DNA from: Platerodrilus igneus
Lineage: Eukaryota; Arthropoda; Insecta; Coleoptera; Lycidae
Assembly (NCBI GenBank): GCA_036346225.1
Contig: JARFIW010001469.1
Location: 11,936,001 to 12,000,000 of the forward strand
Direction of reading: 5' to 3'
Length of the DNA: 64,000 bases
Positions 8,046 through 18,495 of the stretch are shown piece after piece. A model generated the notes under the pieces. That model was not told where the DNA came from. It did no database searches and worked only from the letters and a program-made list of their open reading frames with translations. Each line of letters opens with the position of its first letter. Position 1 is the stretch's first letter. Position numbers and translations under genes: made by a program.

Positions 8046-11000
8046 ATGCCTTTGCATAAAAGTAAAGTGTGGGACTATTTTGAAAAACTTGACTTAATAA
8101 AATCAAAATGTAACTTGTGTGCAGCAGTAATTAAATGATGAAGTTCTACTGGATTCTTGAAAGAGCACTTACCATAACGATACGGCAGTAGTCAACAGGG
8201 GATGTGACAGAGAAATAGTTGCAGTGGTTGAAGAACAAGCTTCAACCTCGAATTGGTAAGTATTTTATCATAATGCAGTATTTGTCTTAGTAAAGTTCTT
8301 TTTATTAATTTACTTTTTATCAACTGAATCTTGCCGTAATCTTTTATATTGAATAATCATCGCGCTGTATTGGAATTTTAGAGTAATCTTTTATATATTG
8401 TAACAGTTTTTTTTGACCACAGTTGAACACCAACGAATTTTTAGTCCTAATAACTCTAGTAAACAAATAAATACAGGTATTGATATTGTATGTGCTAACC
8501 GCCATACAGAAATGCTAGTTTGGTTGCTAACATCAGGCGCAGAAAGTTAATACAATTATTATCAAGGCCAAACAGCTTTCCTGTTTAGTGCATAGCACAT
8601 TTGCGCTCACATTAGCTAGAGCTCTCGTAGAGAAGATAATGGAACTAATAAGGGTTCTGGCGTGTAACTTGCGCCTGGCTTTTTGTGCGGTAGTTGAACC
8701 CTATTGCGCTCGACACTAGGCCTTGATGTTTTAACGATGGTAAGAATTAAAATAATAATTAATTAGACCAACTAAATAATTTGTTGTAGCGCTCTTTCCG
8801 TAATTTAACTTTTAGAAGATTTTCTTTTCGTAAATTTCCCTTCTCATAATTGCACTCTTCGTAATTTTGCTTTTAATAACCTTCCATTTTTTTGTTATAA
8901 CGTTCCTTTTAAAAGACGTTTTTAAATGACTTCTAATAAATAACTTCGTTTCGATCATTAATGAGATAAATTCATTTATAATTTTTTGGACATTTGTGTA
9001 AATAACACAGAAAATATATTTTTAATGATTTCGTAAAAGTTCGATAACATATGTTTTTCAACGCTTCGTAGAAGTCCTCAATTAGATTTTTATATTATAA
9101 TTATCAACTCTAAGAAGTCGTTTTGTATTATCTGGTATTACAAAACTAAAGCAGCGAGTAGGCTGAGTTTAAAAGAAGATAAAATTCTACTTTTGCACCT
9201 GTGAATATCAAATTATGGTTCATTTATGTCAACTTTGCGATAAGTGATTGATACAATACGAACGTCCTTCAACCGTACGATGGATAGTTGGATTTTGTGT
9301 AATGTTATGGGAAAAGCAATAAGTTCGAATGTAAAGGAAACGTCCTACAAAGTAGGTAAAAAATTTTATGGTTTGTAAATTGAGTCCGACGATGATTGGA
9401 ATGGTACTGTTGAAACTTTTGTTCAATATCTACACACAATAGCACGTATAAGTCTAGTATTGAAATTTGGTTGGTCCAGTTCGTGCGTATAACAAAAACG
9501 CATAGAAGTTAGCATGGTTCAGTCCAAGGGTCAAGCAGCTGTTTGCGTCCTGTGAAACATGTGGATTTTACGTCACTTGTTTTCTGAAAAATGTATGTAT
9601 TAACACCTGCCCGAACATGTTGTGACGACATGTAAAGAACACCTGCAGAACCAAGGTAAGAGATTAGAATCATTCTTGCATCACGTCTACATTTGGCGAA
9701 CCTTGATACAAGGCTGATTCAGAAAATATTTTTGTAACTATTTATTCTGATAAACCCGTTTCACATATTATGAAGGACCTTAGTAAATTTTTGTTGTCAA
9801 TACTAGTTCAGTACAATTACAGTTATTAAATTTTATGAAATTACGCCAACTAAAGAGTTCTTTATTATGTAAATATTAATAATAATAATAATAATAATAT
9901 TACTTTATTGTGCACTATGTACATGAAATTAAGCAAACTTAAAGAGTTCCTATTGATGTTTTATATATGCATGAGTTCACTTACGATTTTTAAATAATGA
10001 ATTAATAGACAAGTAGTTAAAGTTTTATAAAAATGTAAACAGAAAAAGCAGATCTGATATTTCTGGTATAAATTCAAGTTAAACTTTTGTAACTAAAGTA
10101 ACATTTGAAGTTTTGATATTTTTCTTTGAATATATAATCCTACCCTATGAGTAGATAAAACTTGTATTATCTTTTCTTAAACATGAATTTTATATTTACG
10201 ATTTTTATGAAAGGAAAATTTTAATTAAAGAAACGACATTTAATTTTCTTAATTAATTGTTTTATTCTGAACAAGTACGTTCAGAAGTAGGGTAACAAGG
10301 TATAAGATCAAATAGAGTAAAGTGGTAAACCCAATTTAACAGGAAGCTGTAATAGCATTTTCAGTATTCGAAGCATAAAATCTGTGTTCATATTATTGTT
10401 GCCTGATTAATCTTTGTTGTTTTTTTATATGAGGTAGCAAGAAAATACTTCTTGTGTCCTCATTTTAGTATATTTAATTAAATTTTCTTTACAGCTCCTG
10501 CGTTAGCAGTTAATACGATATTACTCCCTAAGGACGCCCAAGTCCCCCTTAGGGAAACCCTGTGTTTAAAGTTAATGACTTGGTGGCGTCCTATTCAAAC
10601 CCCTGTTTTGTCGAGAATCTAGCCCTAATAATCAAATAATGTTTTGTAAAAAGAACCACGACCAATCCTCATAAGCTCTGCCCAAAGAATAGACCCCTAG
10701 CATAGTCGGAAAATATTTGCGTTCCATCATGTTAAGGAAATCCTTCCTTAAAGGTTACTGGTCACATTTGGGGATATAAAAATAACTCCAAACTAATTAA
10801 CCCCATCAGTAAATGATAAGATTACGTGATAATATTTCAGCTTAAAGAAGAGTGAGTTCGAAGAGGCTGATGTGGAAATGGTAAGCGTAGTTCAGACTAC
10901 GCCGGATTCGGTACCTACAAAATCAGCAGAATCCTCAACACAAAAATTAGCGCCGTTGCATTGAAAACGTTTAGCAGATCAGTCGCAAATTTGTTTGCAA

Positions 11001-12531
11001 CCTTCTGCTACGTCTCCTACGTTTTCAGAAAAAATTACCGGGCAAATAGCAAAAATGATTTGTATGGATTTGCTGCCAGTGTCTATAGTACAAGACGTTG
11101 GTTTTTGTGAATTGTTACGCTTACTGTCTCCCGACTATGTAATGCCATCACGAGGAACTAATATGAGTAGAATTCATCTTTTATTTTCCGAAGTACAAAA
11201 TGAGCTAAAACTAAAGCTAAGTGAATGTGAATTTGTCTCATGTACTTCCAATACCTGGACATCATGTCATACTGAATCCTACATTACTTAAACTGTCCAT
11301 TACCTAGATAGAGGGTTTAAAATGCAACACTTCTGCTTAGATACAGCAGCAATGCCCGAGCTTCATACTGCTACTAACCTAGCAGAAAGAATTAAAGAAA
11401 TTATACACGCCTGGGGATTGGATAAAAAGGTATCGGCATTCGTTCAAGACAACGCAGCAAATATTACTAAAGCAAAGACAGAAATTGATTCTGAAAGTGT
11501 TTCATGTTCAGTTCATTCACTGCAGTTGTCAATAAATAAAGGATTGGAAACTGACAAATTCACCATAGAACTAATTTCGAAAGTAAGTTCCGTTGTGGGT
11601 CATTTCAATCATTCTACAACTGCAACTGCAGAACTACAAAAACGACAAAAACAAATGGGCATGCCAATTAAACGATTAGTTCAGAGTGTAAAAACAAGAT
11701 GGGATTTGACATGTTTTATGATTGAAAGGATTTTCAAATAAAATCTGTTATTGCTGCGATTTTAAATGATAGAAAAGTTACTTCGTTCCAAAAGGCCATA
11801 GCTCTAGAAATAACGCAAGAAGAATGGGCGCTAATTGAATAACTTCTAGCAATTTTAAAGCCTCTTCAAATAGCGACAACAACACTGCATGGATAAAAAT
11901 GTGTCATGCTCCTCCGTAATACCTATCATTGTGTAACTAACAACGAAGTTTTTAAAACCGTAATCTACTAATTCTGAAATGCCATCAAACTTTAAATGTA
12001 CTGTTAACAACGATCTAGAAAAACGTTTTGATTTATCGTTTCGTAATGAACAATTATCAACATTAATCTTAGCTTCATTCTTAGACAATAGGTTCAAAAA
12101 CTTGAAGCTTCTGCCAAACAATGTTAAAGAAAAAGTTCAACTAAAAGTTGTTTCAAAATTGAGAGTTCAAAACAAAAATCAAAACAACATTTTAAAAAGT
12201 CATCAACTGCACTTGATTTTCTTCTGGGCAAAGAAGTGGAAGAAGCAGAAGAAGATTCTGGAATTGGAGAAAACTTTGAATTTAGCTGCTACAAATTGGA
12301 ATTACCAATAGGCCGTAATGAAGTCCCTTTGATTTGGTGGAAGCAAAACAGCCATCGCTACCCTACATTGGCAAAAGTCGCAAGAAAATACTTGTGCATT
12401 CCCGCAACCTCAGCTGCGTCAGAGAACGCGTATTTTCAGCATCCGGAAATATTATAGCGCAGAAACGAGCCTGTCTTAGTATGGAGACTGTTCGATGTCT
12501 AGTGTTCTTACATCAAAACGTTAAAAACTAA
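8046..12531 (+). pseudogene. Decayed hAT transposase with BED zinc finger
   Basis: 8046-8190 encodes a BED-finger start (SKVWDYFEKL, then CNLC, then FLKEHL) with two stops in it. A GTAAGT at about 8256 and a TTTCTTTACAG ending at 10495 could bound a 2.2-kb intron. From about 10845 the core follows: catalytic-region blocks (CTSNTWTS, FVQDNAANI, CSVHSLQL, KTRWDLT) and, at 12300-12531, the hATC dimerisation domain (WWKQNSHRYPTLAKVARKYL, then the ATSAASE box). Stops at about 10963 and 11289 and several frame changes (11740, 12310, 12430) make it non-functional. It resembles the ZBED1/ZBED4 branch. A hAT-like left tip may start near 7949 (AGTGTTGGC); no matching right tip is seen. Confidence 0.75.
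8257..10494. other. Gene-free stretch inside the hAT remnant (possible intron plus debris)
   Basis: No coding motif on either strand. An (AAT)n microsatellite lies at about 9877-9902. Length and decay make it either an old intron or later insertions. Confidence 0.4.
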
Positions 12532-12616
12532 AATGCATAGAGATATTAACCGATAAATTACCCACATGTTTCTTTCTCTTTTTAGTTTTTACTTAACTTT
12601 TTAATACAGTGTACAG

Positions 12617-13085
12617 GGTGTCCATATTTGGACACTTTTGCAAGATATCTCGTTTATTTTTAAAGAAAGAAGGATGCGATTTTCGCAACACTACTCTCTT
12701 TTTGTGGAACTAAACATGCCGCCTACAAAATTTCCATAGTCCTCTTGGTTGTTGAGATACATGGTAAAATTGAAAATTATCACTTGGGGGAAATTCCCCG
12801 TATCTCCGTTCTCTTTTAACTTATTAGAGAGGTGACAAGGTATTCTTATAGAATCTTTTTCGTAGAATTCATTAGCCTAGTTTGTTTCTTTCTGGCACCC
12901 TTCGCCTTTTAGTTATTAAGCAAACTTTTTTTTTAAATAGGACACCCTATATATTTTTAACTAAATTAATCATTTTCTGGGATTTTCCAGAATATATAAT
13001 AGTATATATACTTATTTTAAAAAATAACTGAATAAACTACACTTTTCTCAAAATTAATACCTTACTAATAGTAGGTCATGGCGCC
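12617..13085. repeat. Left arm of the foldback element
   Basis: Reverse-complementary to 17020-17708 apart from the 194-bp insert at 17281-17474. It begins with an imperfect 18-bp palindrome. Confidence 0.75.
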
Positions 13086-13249
13086 GATAAAAGAAAAGAA
13101 ATATGTTTGCAAATTATTTATTCTGAAAATGCTATAAAGTAATTTTTGTATAATTTTGTTTTATTTATCTAACAACGTACCTAAATAGTTATCTGTATAA
13201 TTTGTAATTATAGCGTTTTCAATTTTTTATATAACATACATTAACCACA

Positions 13250-13410
13250 TCATCATTTTGTTTTCGACCTTATTTAAGGTCGGTTTGACACAGCTCTAAC
13301 TTCTTTTCTATTCTGTGCTAATCTAAAAAGCTCTACATACCCTTCACAACCTAGATTTCTAATAATTTGACTAATATAGGTTGGTCTAGGTCTTCCTATA
13401 TCCTTCTATT
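13250..13410 (-). mobile_element. 5'-truncated LINE 3' end
   Basis: Minus-strand sequence matches the 3' end of the larger LINE at 13670-13830 (the region coding LFRLAQNRK). It ends at a CATCATCAT run (ATG repeats on the minus strand), the usual simple-repeat tail of RTE-type LINEs. Confidence 0.7.
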
Positions 13411-13684
13411 TTTTTCCAATCCACCTGGCACTACATAGATATTAGCAACCTGATGGTTGTTAAAGAACTCTAACATGTTTACATGGTTACCATTTATAAG
13501 GAAATGAAATATAACCTGGTTATCTGCTTCAAAAAAAAAAAGTGTTAAATTATATGTTATGGTAAGGCTTAAGCAACGAATCGCTGCCAACATGCCAGAC
13601 CGCTACCTAATTGTGAGTTATGTCATGGTGACATTTAGTTAACTGATTTTTATTATTTTTTTTTTGTTTTGTTTTCGAACTTAC

Positions 13685-14929
13685 TTAAAGTCGGTTTGAC
13701 GCAGCTCCAAATTCTTTTCTATTCTGAGCTAGTCTAAAAAGGTCTACATACCCTTCACAAACTAAATCTCTAATAATTTGACTAATAAAGCTTTGTCTAG
13801 GCCTTCCTACTCTATTTTTATTTGGTAGTCTATAATCTAAGACTTTACTAAATAGTCCCTCATGTTTTAACTGGTGCCCTATCATTCTATCTCTCCTGAC
13901 CTTTAATTGTTTCCACATACAGGGTTCCTCACCTATCCTTCTATAAACTTCCTCGTTTGTTACTCTATCTGTCCAACTAATCTTTAACATTCTCCTAAAA
14001 CACCAAGTTTCAAAAGCTTCTATCTTTTTCTTATCTACCTCTTTAATTGTCCAAGTCTCACTACCGTATAGTAGAACGCTCCATACGTACGACTTTAAGA
14101 AACTTTTTCTATTATCTAAACTGATACTGTTAGCTATTAGTAAGTCTTGCTTTTTTAAAAACATTTTTCTAGCTTGAGCTATTTTAGCTACTATATCCCT
14201 TCTGCTACGTACGTCCTTTGTAATTATACTACCTAAATAGCAAAATTCATCTACCTCCTCTAACTCGGTGTTACCTATTTTTAATTTTGGTTTAGAACTA
14301 GGCTGTAACTCACTTGTCATTATCTTTGTCTTTACTGAGTTAATTCTCATACTATAGTTACTCTGTAGTATCTCATCTAAAATATTTAAAAACTCTCGTA
14401 ACTCTTTTCTAGACTCTGCTATAATGGCTATATCATCTGCAAAACGTAACATGTCTATTTTCTGTCCCTGTACACTAACACCTATCTCTTTTCTCTCTCT
14501 AGCTAAGTTTAAAGCTTCCTCAATATAAACATTAAAAATTAAGGGAGACAGTATACAACCCTGTCTAACACCATTTCTAATCTTAGCTTCCTTTTCTATT
14601 TCATCAAATCTAATTACTACGCTTTGGTTTTTATATAGACTGTAAATAATTTTTCTATCCCTATGAGAGATTCCTATTTTTCGCAAAACTCTGAACATAA
14701 CAATCCAATTAACCCTATCAAATGCTTTTTCTAAATCTACAAACGCGAAATGATTCTTTTTATTCTTTTGTAACCTTTTTTCGATAAATACCCTAATCAT
14801 TAGTATTGGTTCTCTAGTCCCTCTGTCTTTACGAAAACCATATTGGTCTTCGCCTAAATAATTCTCAGTCAAAGCTTCTAATCTATTTTTAATTATTATT
14901 GTTAGTATTTTGGAAGCATGAGAAGTCAA
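13685..14929 (-). pseudogene. LINE reverse transcriptase half
   Basis: A 414-codon ORF covering RT palm and thumb: YGFRKDRGT, FVDLEKAFDRVNW, RQGCILSPLIFNVY and the catalytic FADD box (MLRFADDIAI), then a long C-terminal region ending LFRLAQNRKEFG that is shared with the other LINE fragments here. The N-terminal fingers are separated from the endonuclease ORF by about 120 bp with a frameshift and stop. The catalytic Asp pair is intact. Polypeptide continuity is broken, so the copy is probably dead unless corrected by variation in other individuals. Confidence 0.85.
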
Positions 14930-15047
14930 ACCAACCGTTCTAAAATTCTCACACCTATCAGCTCCTGACTTTTTTGGGATTGGGATAATAATATTTTTTT
15001 CGAAATCTATTGGAACCTCACCTGTGGCATATATTACTTTTACTAGT

Positions 15048-16700
15048 TCATATAATCTGTCTAAAGTTTTCTGACTTGCATATTTTATTAATTCTGCGGG
15101 TATATCGTCTATCCCCCGGCGCTTTATTTAGTTTAAGATTCCGAACAGCTCTATCAAATTCCTCTCTTAATATTGAGAACCCTATCTCTACATCCTCTTC
15201 TTGGTCGTTCTCTAGCTCATCCATATCTCCCTTATATAAATCTTCTAAATATCTTTTCCATCTATCTGCTACCTCATCTTTATTTATTAGAAGCTCATTA
15301 TTCTCGTCTCTAATACCATTATATTTTTTTCTATCTTCCCCAAAAAACTTTTTAACTGCCCTGTAAGCCCTGTCTGTCTTACCTACTCTCAAATCATCTT
15401 GTATTCTCTTACAATTCTCCTCCATCCATTTATTTCTAGCATTTCTACACTCATGTACTATCTTATTTCTAACTGTATTATATTTTTGCTTACTTTCACT
15501 ATCGACTAATTTGTAAGGTTTAAGCTTTCTTCTATTCTCTATTAAATCTAATATCTCTTTTGTTACCCAGAGTTTTCTCGCTTCTATTTTTTTCTTACCT
15601 ATAGTCTGTGTTGCTGTATCATGTACAGTCAGTTTTATTTCTTTCCATCTATTTTCTACGTTCCTTCTTACAGCTATCTCGTTGCTCTTATTATCTAATA
15701 CTTGTTTATATTCTTCTTTTACCCTACTATCATTAAGCTTACCTAGATCCCATCCCTCTCTTTTAACCTTTCTCAATTTTTTGAATTTTAGTTTACATTT
15801 CATTTTAACTAAGTTATGATCGCTATCTATGTCAGCCCCTGGATAACTACAACAGTTTCTAACTTGGTTTCTAAATCTTTGTTTAACTAAAATATAATCT
15901 ATTTGGTATCTAGCCCTATCACCTGGCGCTTTCCAGGTATATCTTCTCCTAACATGTTGTTCAAATAGGGTGTTTACAGTTACTAATCTATATTCCTGGT
16001 AAAACTCCACTAATCTTTCTCCTCTATCATTTCGTCTGCCATACCCAAATTTTCCTACCATTTTTCCCTCACTACCTTCTCCCACTGACGCATTAAAATC
16101 GCCCATAACTATTAAATTCTCATCTCCTTTTACTTTTCTCACTATACTATTTATATCCTCGTATACCTTTTCTACTTCCTCATCCTCGTACTGAGTTGTT
16201 GGCATGTAAACCTGTACTAAAACAGTGTCTGTGGGTTTTGTACTCAATCTAACAATAATTATTCTATCACTAAATTGTAAGTACTCTTTAAATTTATGTC
16301 CTAATATTTTACCTAACACTATTCCTACCCCTGCCTGTCCATTAGTTGAAGAAGTTGTAATTATTCTATAATTATCTTTCCAAACGTCATTACTATCTGG
16401 CCATCTCACCTCACTAATACCTAAAATGTCCAGCTTTTCCTTTCTCATTTCGACTAATAAATTCGTTAACTTATCTACTCTAAGTAATGACCTTACATTC
16501 CAAGTCCCTATCACTAAATCGGACTGTTGTTTTATATTCTTACGATGACGAGCCCCAAGTACCCTCTCCCGGAGATCCGAATGAGGGAGTATTTTATCTC
16601 CGGACAAGAATTTTACTTGTGAGCTCTCCATCATATATATTTCGTGTTTTAGGCCACGCACACCTGGGAAATATTGTGGTAGGTTCCCATATCTTTCCAC
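15048..16700 (-). pseudogene. LINE endonuclease half (APE type)
   Basis: A 550-codon ORF. Near residue 65 is the start of an endonuclease/exonuclease/phosphatase fold (GTWNVRSL), then EVRWP, VGIVLG, VMGDFNASVG and finally YQIDYILV and DSDHNLV. These are the metal-binding and catalytic Asn/Asp/His blocks of APE-type LINE endonucleases that nick the target for primed reverse transcription. The C-terminal part is a basic linker leading into the RT fingers (LKLNKAPGD), where the frame is lost near 15110. All endonuclease motifs are intact, so only the junction is broken. Confidence 0.85.
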
Positions 16701-17019
16701 AACGCAGTTTTTAAAGATTTTAGCAAAAAGCCGTATCCGTCACGGCCAACCCCCAACAAGCTTGTAAATTATTGGAGATTCGCCCGAGACCAACCGACCC
16801 TCCTCCAATATCTTTTAGCCAGCAAGGCTGCTGCCCCTTGCTGCGCCTTTTAATCGCTTTTTACGATAAGCAGGCTTACTATAGTAGTATTCTTTATCTC
16901 CTACTATAGGGAACTATGGAAATTGTTCAAAATGATTACCATTTTCTATAATAAACAATTCGCACAGTTTGGTTGTTTGTTGTAGGGCATTTAGGAGAAT
17001 TATTGAACGTTATTGTATT

Positions 17020-17708
17020 TACCGTTGCCATGGCCTACTCCTACTATTAAATAACGTATTAATTTTGAAGGAAGTGTAGTTTATTCGGTTATTTTTCAAA
17101 ATAAGTATAAACTGTTATATATTTTTGAAAAGCCCATACAAATATTAATTTAATTAGTTAAAAGTATATGGGGGTGTCCTATTTAAAAAATCATGTTTGC
17201 TACATGATAAAAAAACGAATGTCGCAAGAAAGAAATAAATTGCTCCACTGGATTCTACGAAAAAAGTTCTATAAGAATACTCCCTGTATGTTTGTTGTGG
17301 TTTGTTTAGCATTTTTCTTAAGCTTCTTTGGGAATTAAACCACTCATAGTTTTTAAAATCATGTTTATTTACGTTTCGATCCATGATCTACGATCGTTGT
17401 CGTGAATCGAAACGTAAATAAACATGATTTTAAAAACTGTGAGTGGTTTAATTCCCCAAGAAGATTAAGAAAAATTCTATAAGAATACCTTGTCACCTCT
17501 TAATAAGTTAAACGATAACCGAGATACGGGGAATGTCCCAAAAGTGATAATTTCAATTTTACCCGTATCACAAAAACCAATAGGGCTATGAAAATTTTGT
17601 TGGCCGTATGTTTAGTTTCACAAAAAAAAGTACAGTGTCGCGAAAACCGCAACCCTCTATCTTCCAAAATAAGCGAGATACTTTGCAAAAGTGTCCAAAT
17701 ATAGACAC
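17020..17708. repeat. Right arm of the foldback element
   Basis: Pairs with 12617-13085. Interrupted by the hairpin mini-retroposon at 17281-17474, whose 14-bp duplication marks the insertion point. Confidence 0.75.
17281..17474 (+). mobile_element. 194-bp hairpin mini-retroposon, 14-bp target duplication
   Basis: Flanked by TTCTATAAGAATAC at 17267-17280 and 17475-17488. It starts TCCCTGTATGTTTGTTG, contains a long perfect stem (ATCGAAACGTAAATAAACAT and its complement, centred near 17397) and ends in GATTAAGAAAAA. Related to 7637-7752. Confidence 0.7.
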
Positions 17709-17869
17709 CATTTAATTGTAATTGTAATCGTATGCTGTGTAGTGTACTAGTCTACTAAATAAAATTAAAAACTAGGATATATTACTATATTTACTAAGTG
17801 CTATAGTAATATTAGTTATCTATTTTACATGCAGATTTGAATCTAGAACCGCCTAGCTAGGGATCAAAT

Positions 17870-18330
17870 ATTGCTGGTATCCGGAATTGGGATCCTGATC
17901 CAAAATCCGAGTTTGGAATTCGAACTCGGATTTGGGATCTGAATATAGACTGCGAATCCGCGATGCGGATTTACACAACCTATTTTTGGATCCGGATATA
18001 CAAATCCGAAGCTGCGATTTCGAATTTATGCAAGCTATTTTGGGATCCGGGTTTTGAATCCAGTACCAAATTTATACAACACGTTTTTGGATCCGGATTT
18101 ACTTAGATACGAATTTCGGATCTGAGATCCGGATCCACAAAACAAATTCTGAATTCGGATTTTCTTAGATACGGATTTCGGATCCGAGATCCGGATCCAC
18201 AGAAACAATTTTGGATCCGGATCCCCTTAGATCCGGATTTCGGATGCGATATCCGGATTTGCAGAATCAATTTTTGGATCCCGATCCACTAAGATCCGGA
18301 TCTTAGATCCGAATCCGGATCCGATTGACA
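17870..18330. repeat. GGATCC/ATCCGG-rich minisatellite, about 62-bp units
   Basis: Degenerate units, clearest at about 18074, 18138, 18200 and 18262, each with TTTTTGGATCCGGAT followed by TTAGATCCGGATTTCGGAT. Self-complementary GGATCC and ATCCGGAT motifs dominate. It abuts the left arm of the palindrome. Confidence 0.8.
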
Positions 18331-18337
18331 GCCCTAA

Positions 18338-18495
18338 TACAAATTGTGTTTGCTGCTTCTAATGCTCGTCATTGTATGTCTGAGGGCACCTATATTATTT
18401 TGTACAATATTTTTAAAACTATTTACATTAATATCATTTACAACACTGCGGCTGACGCTTTTGATCTTTTTAACAATGTATTTTTCTGTGTTCAT
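18338..18495 (-). pseudogene. PolB C-terminal fragment, left palindrome arm
   Basis: About 52 codons on the minus strand, nearly identical to the first part of 21099-21377 (basic KKIK block, DINVNSFK, GALRHTMTS, RSSKHNLY). Cut at 18338 where the minisatellite begins. It reads away from the palindrome centre. Confidence 0.65.

Larger units (their letters stand above)
13640..16900 (-). mobile_element. RTE-like non-LTR retrotransposon, nearly full coding length
   Basis: Minus-strand element containing an APE endonuclease ORF (15048-16700) and an RT ORF (13685-14929) joined by a short frameshifted gap. The endonuclease-RT arrangement, the absence of a separate gag and the ATG-repeat-type tail fit the RTE clade, though a related clade cannot be excluded. 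About 200 bp of untranslated-like sequence lies upstream (16700-16900). It sits between the arms of the 12617-17708 foldback. Confidence 0.75.
12617..17708. mobile_element. Foldback element with GTGTCC termini, split by a LINE
   Basis: The left end, GTGTCCATATTTGGACAC then TTTTGCAAGATATC, is mirrored at 17677-17708. Pairing continues inward to about 13085 on the left and 17020 on the right. Both arms also contain an inner, opposed GGGTGTCCTATTT end (12938 and 17171). The LINE copies lie between the arms. Coding capacity for transposition is absent, so this is a non-autonomous foldback. Confidence 0.75.

Noticed and set aside
15010..15366. Serine-rich plus-strand ORF
   Set aside because: Antisense to the lysine/glutamate-rich linker of the LINE; composition mirrors the real strand.
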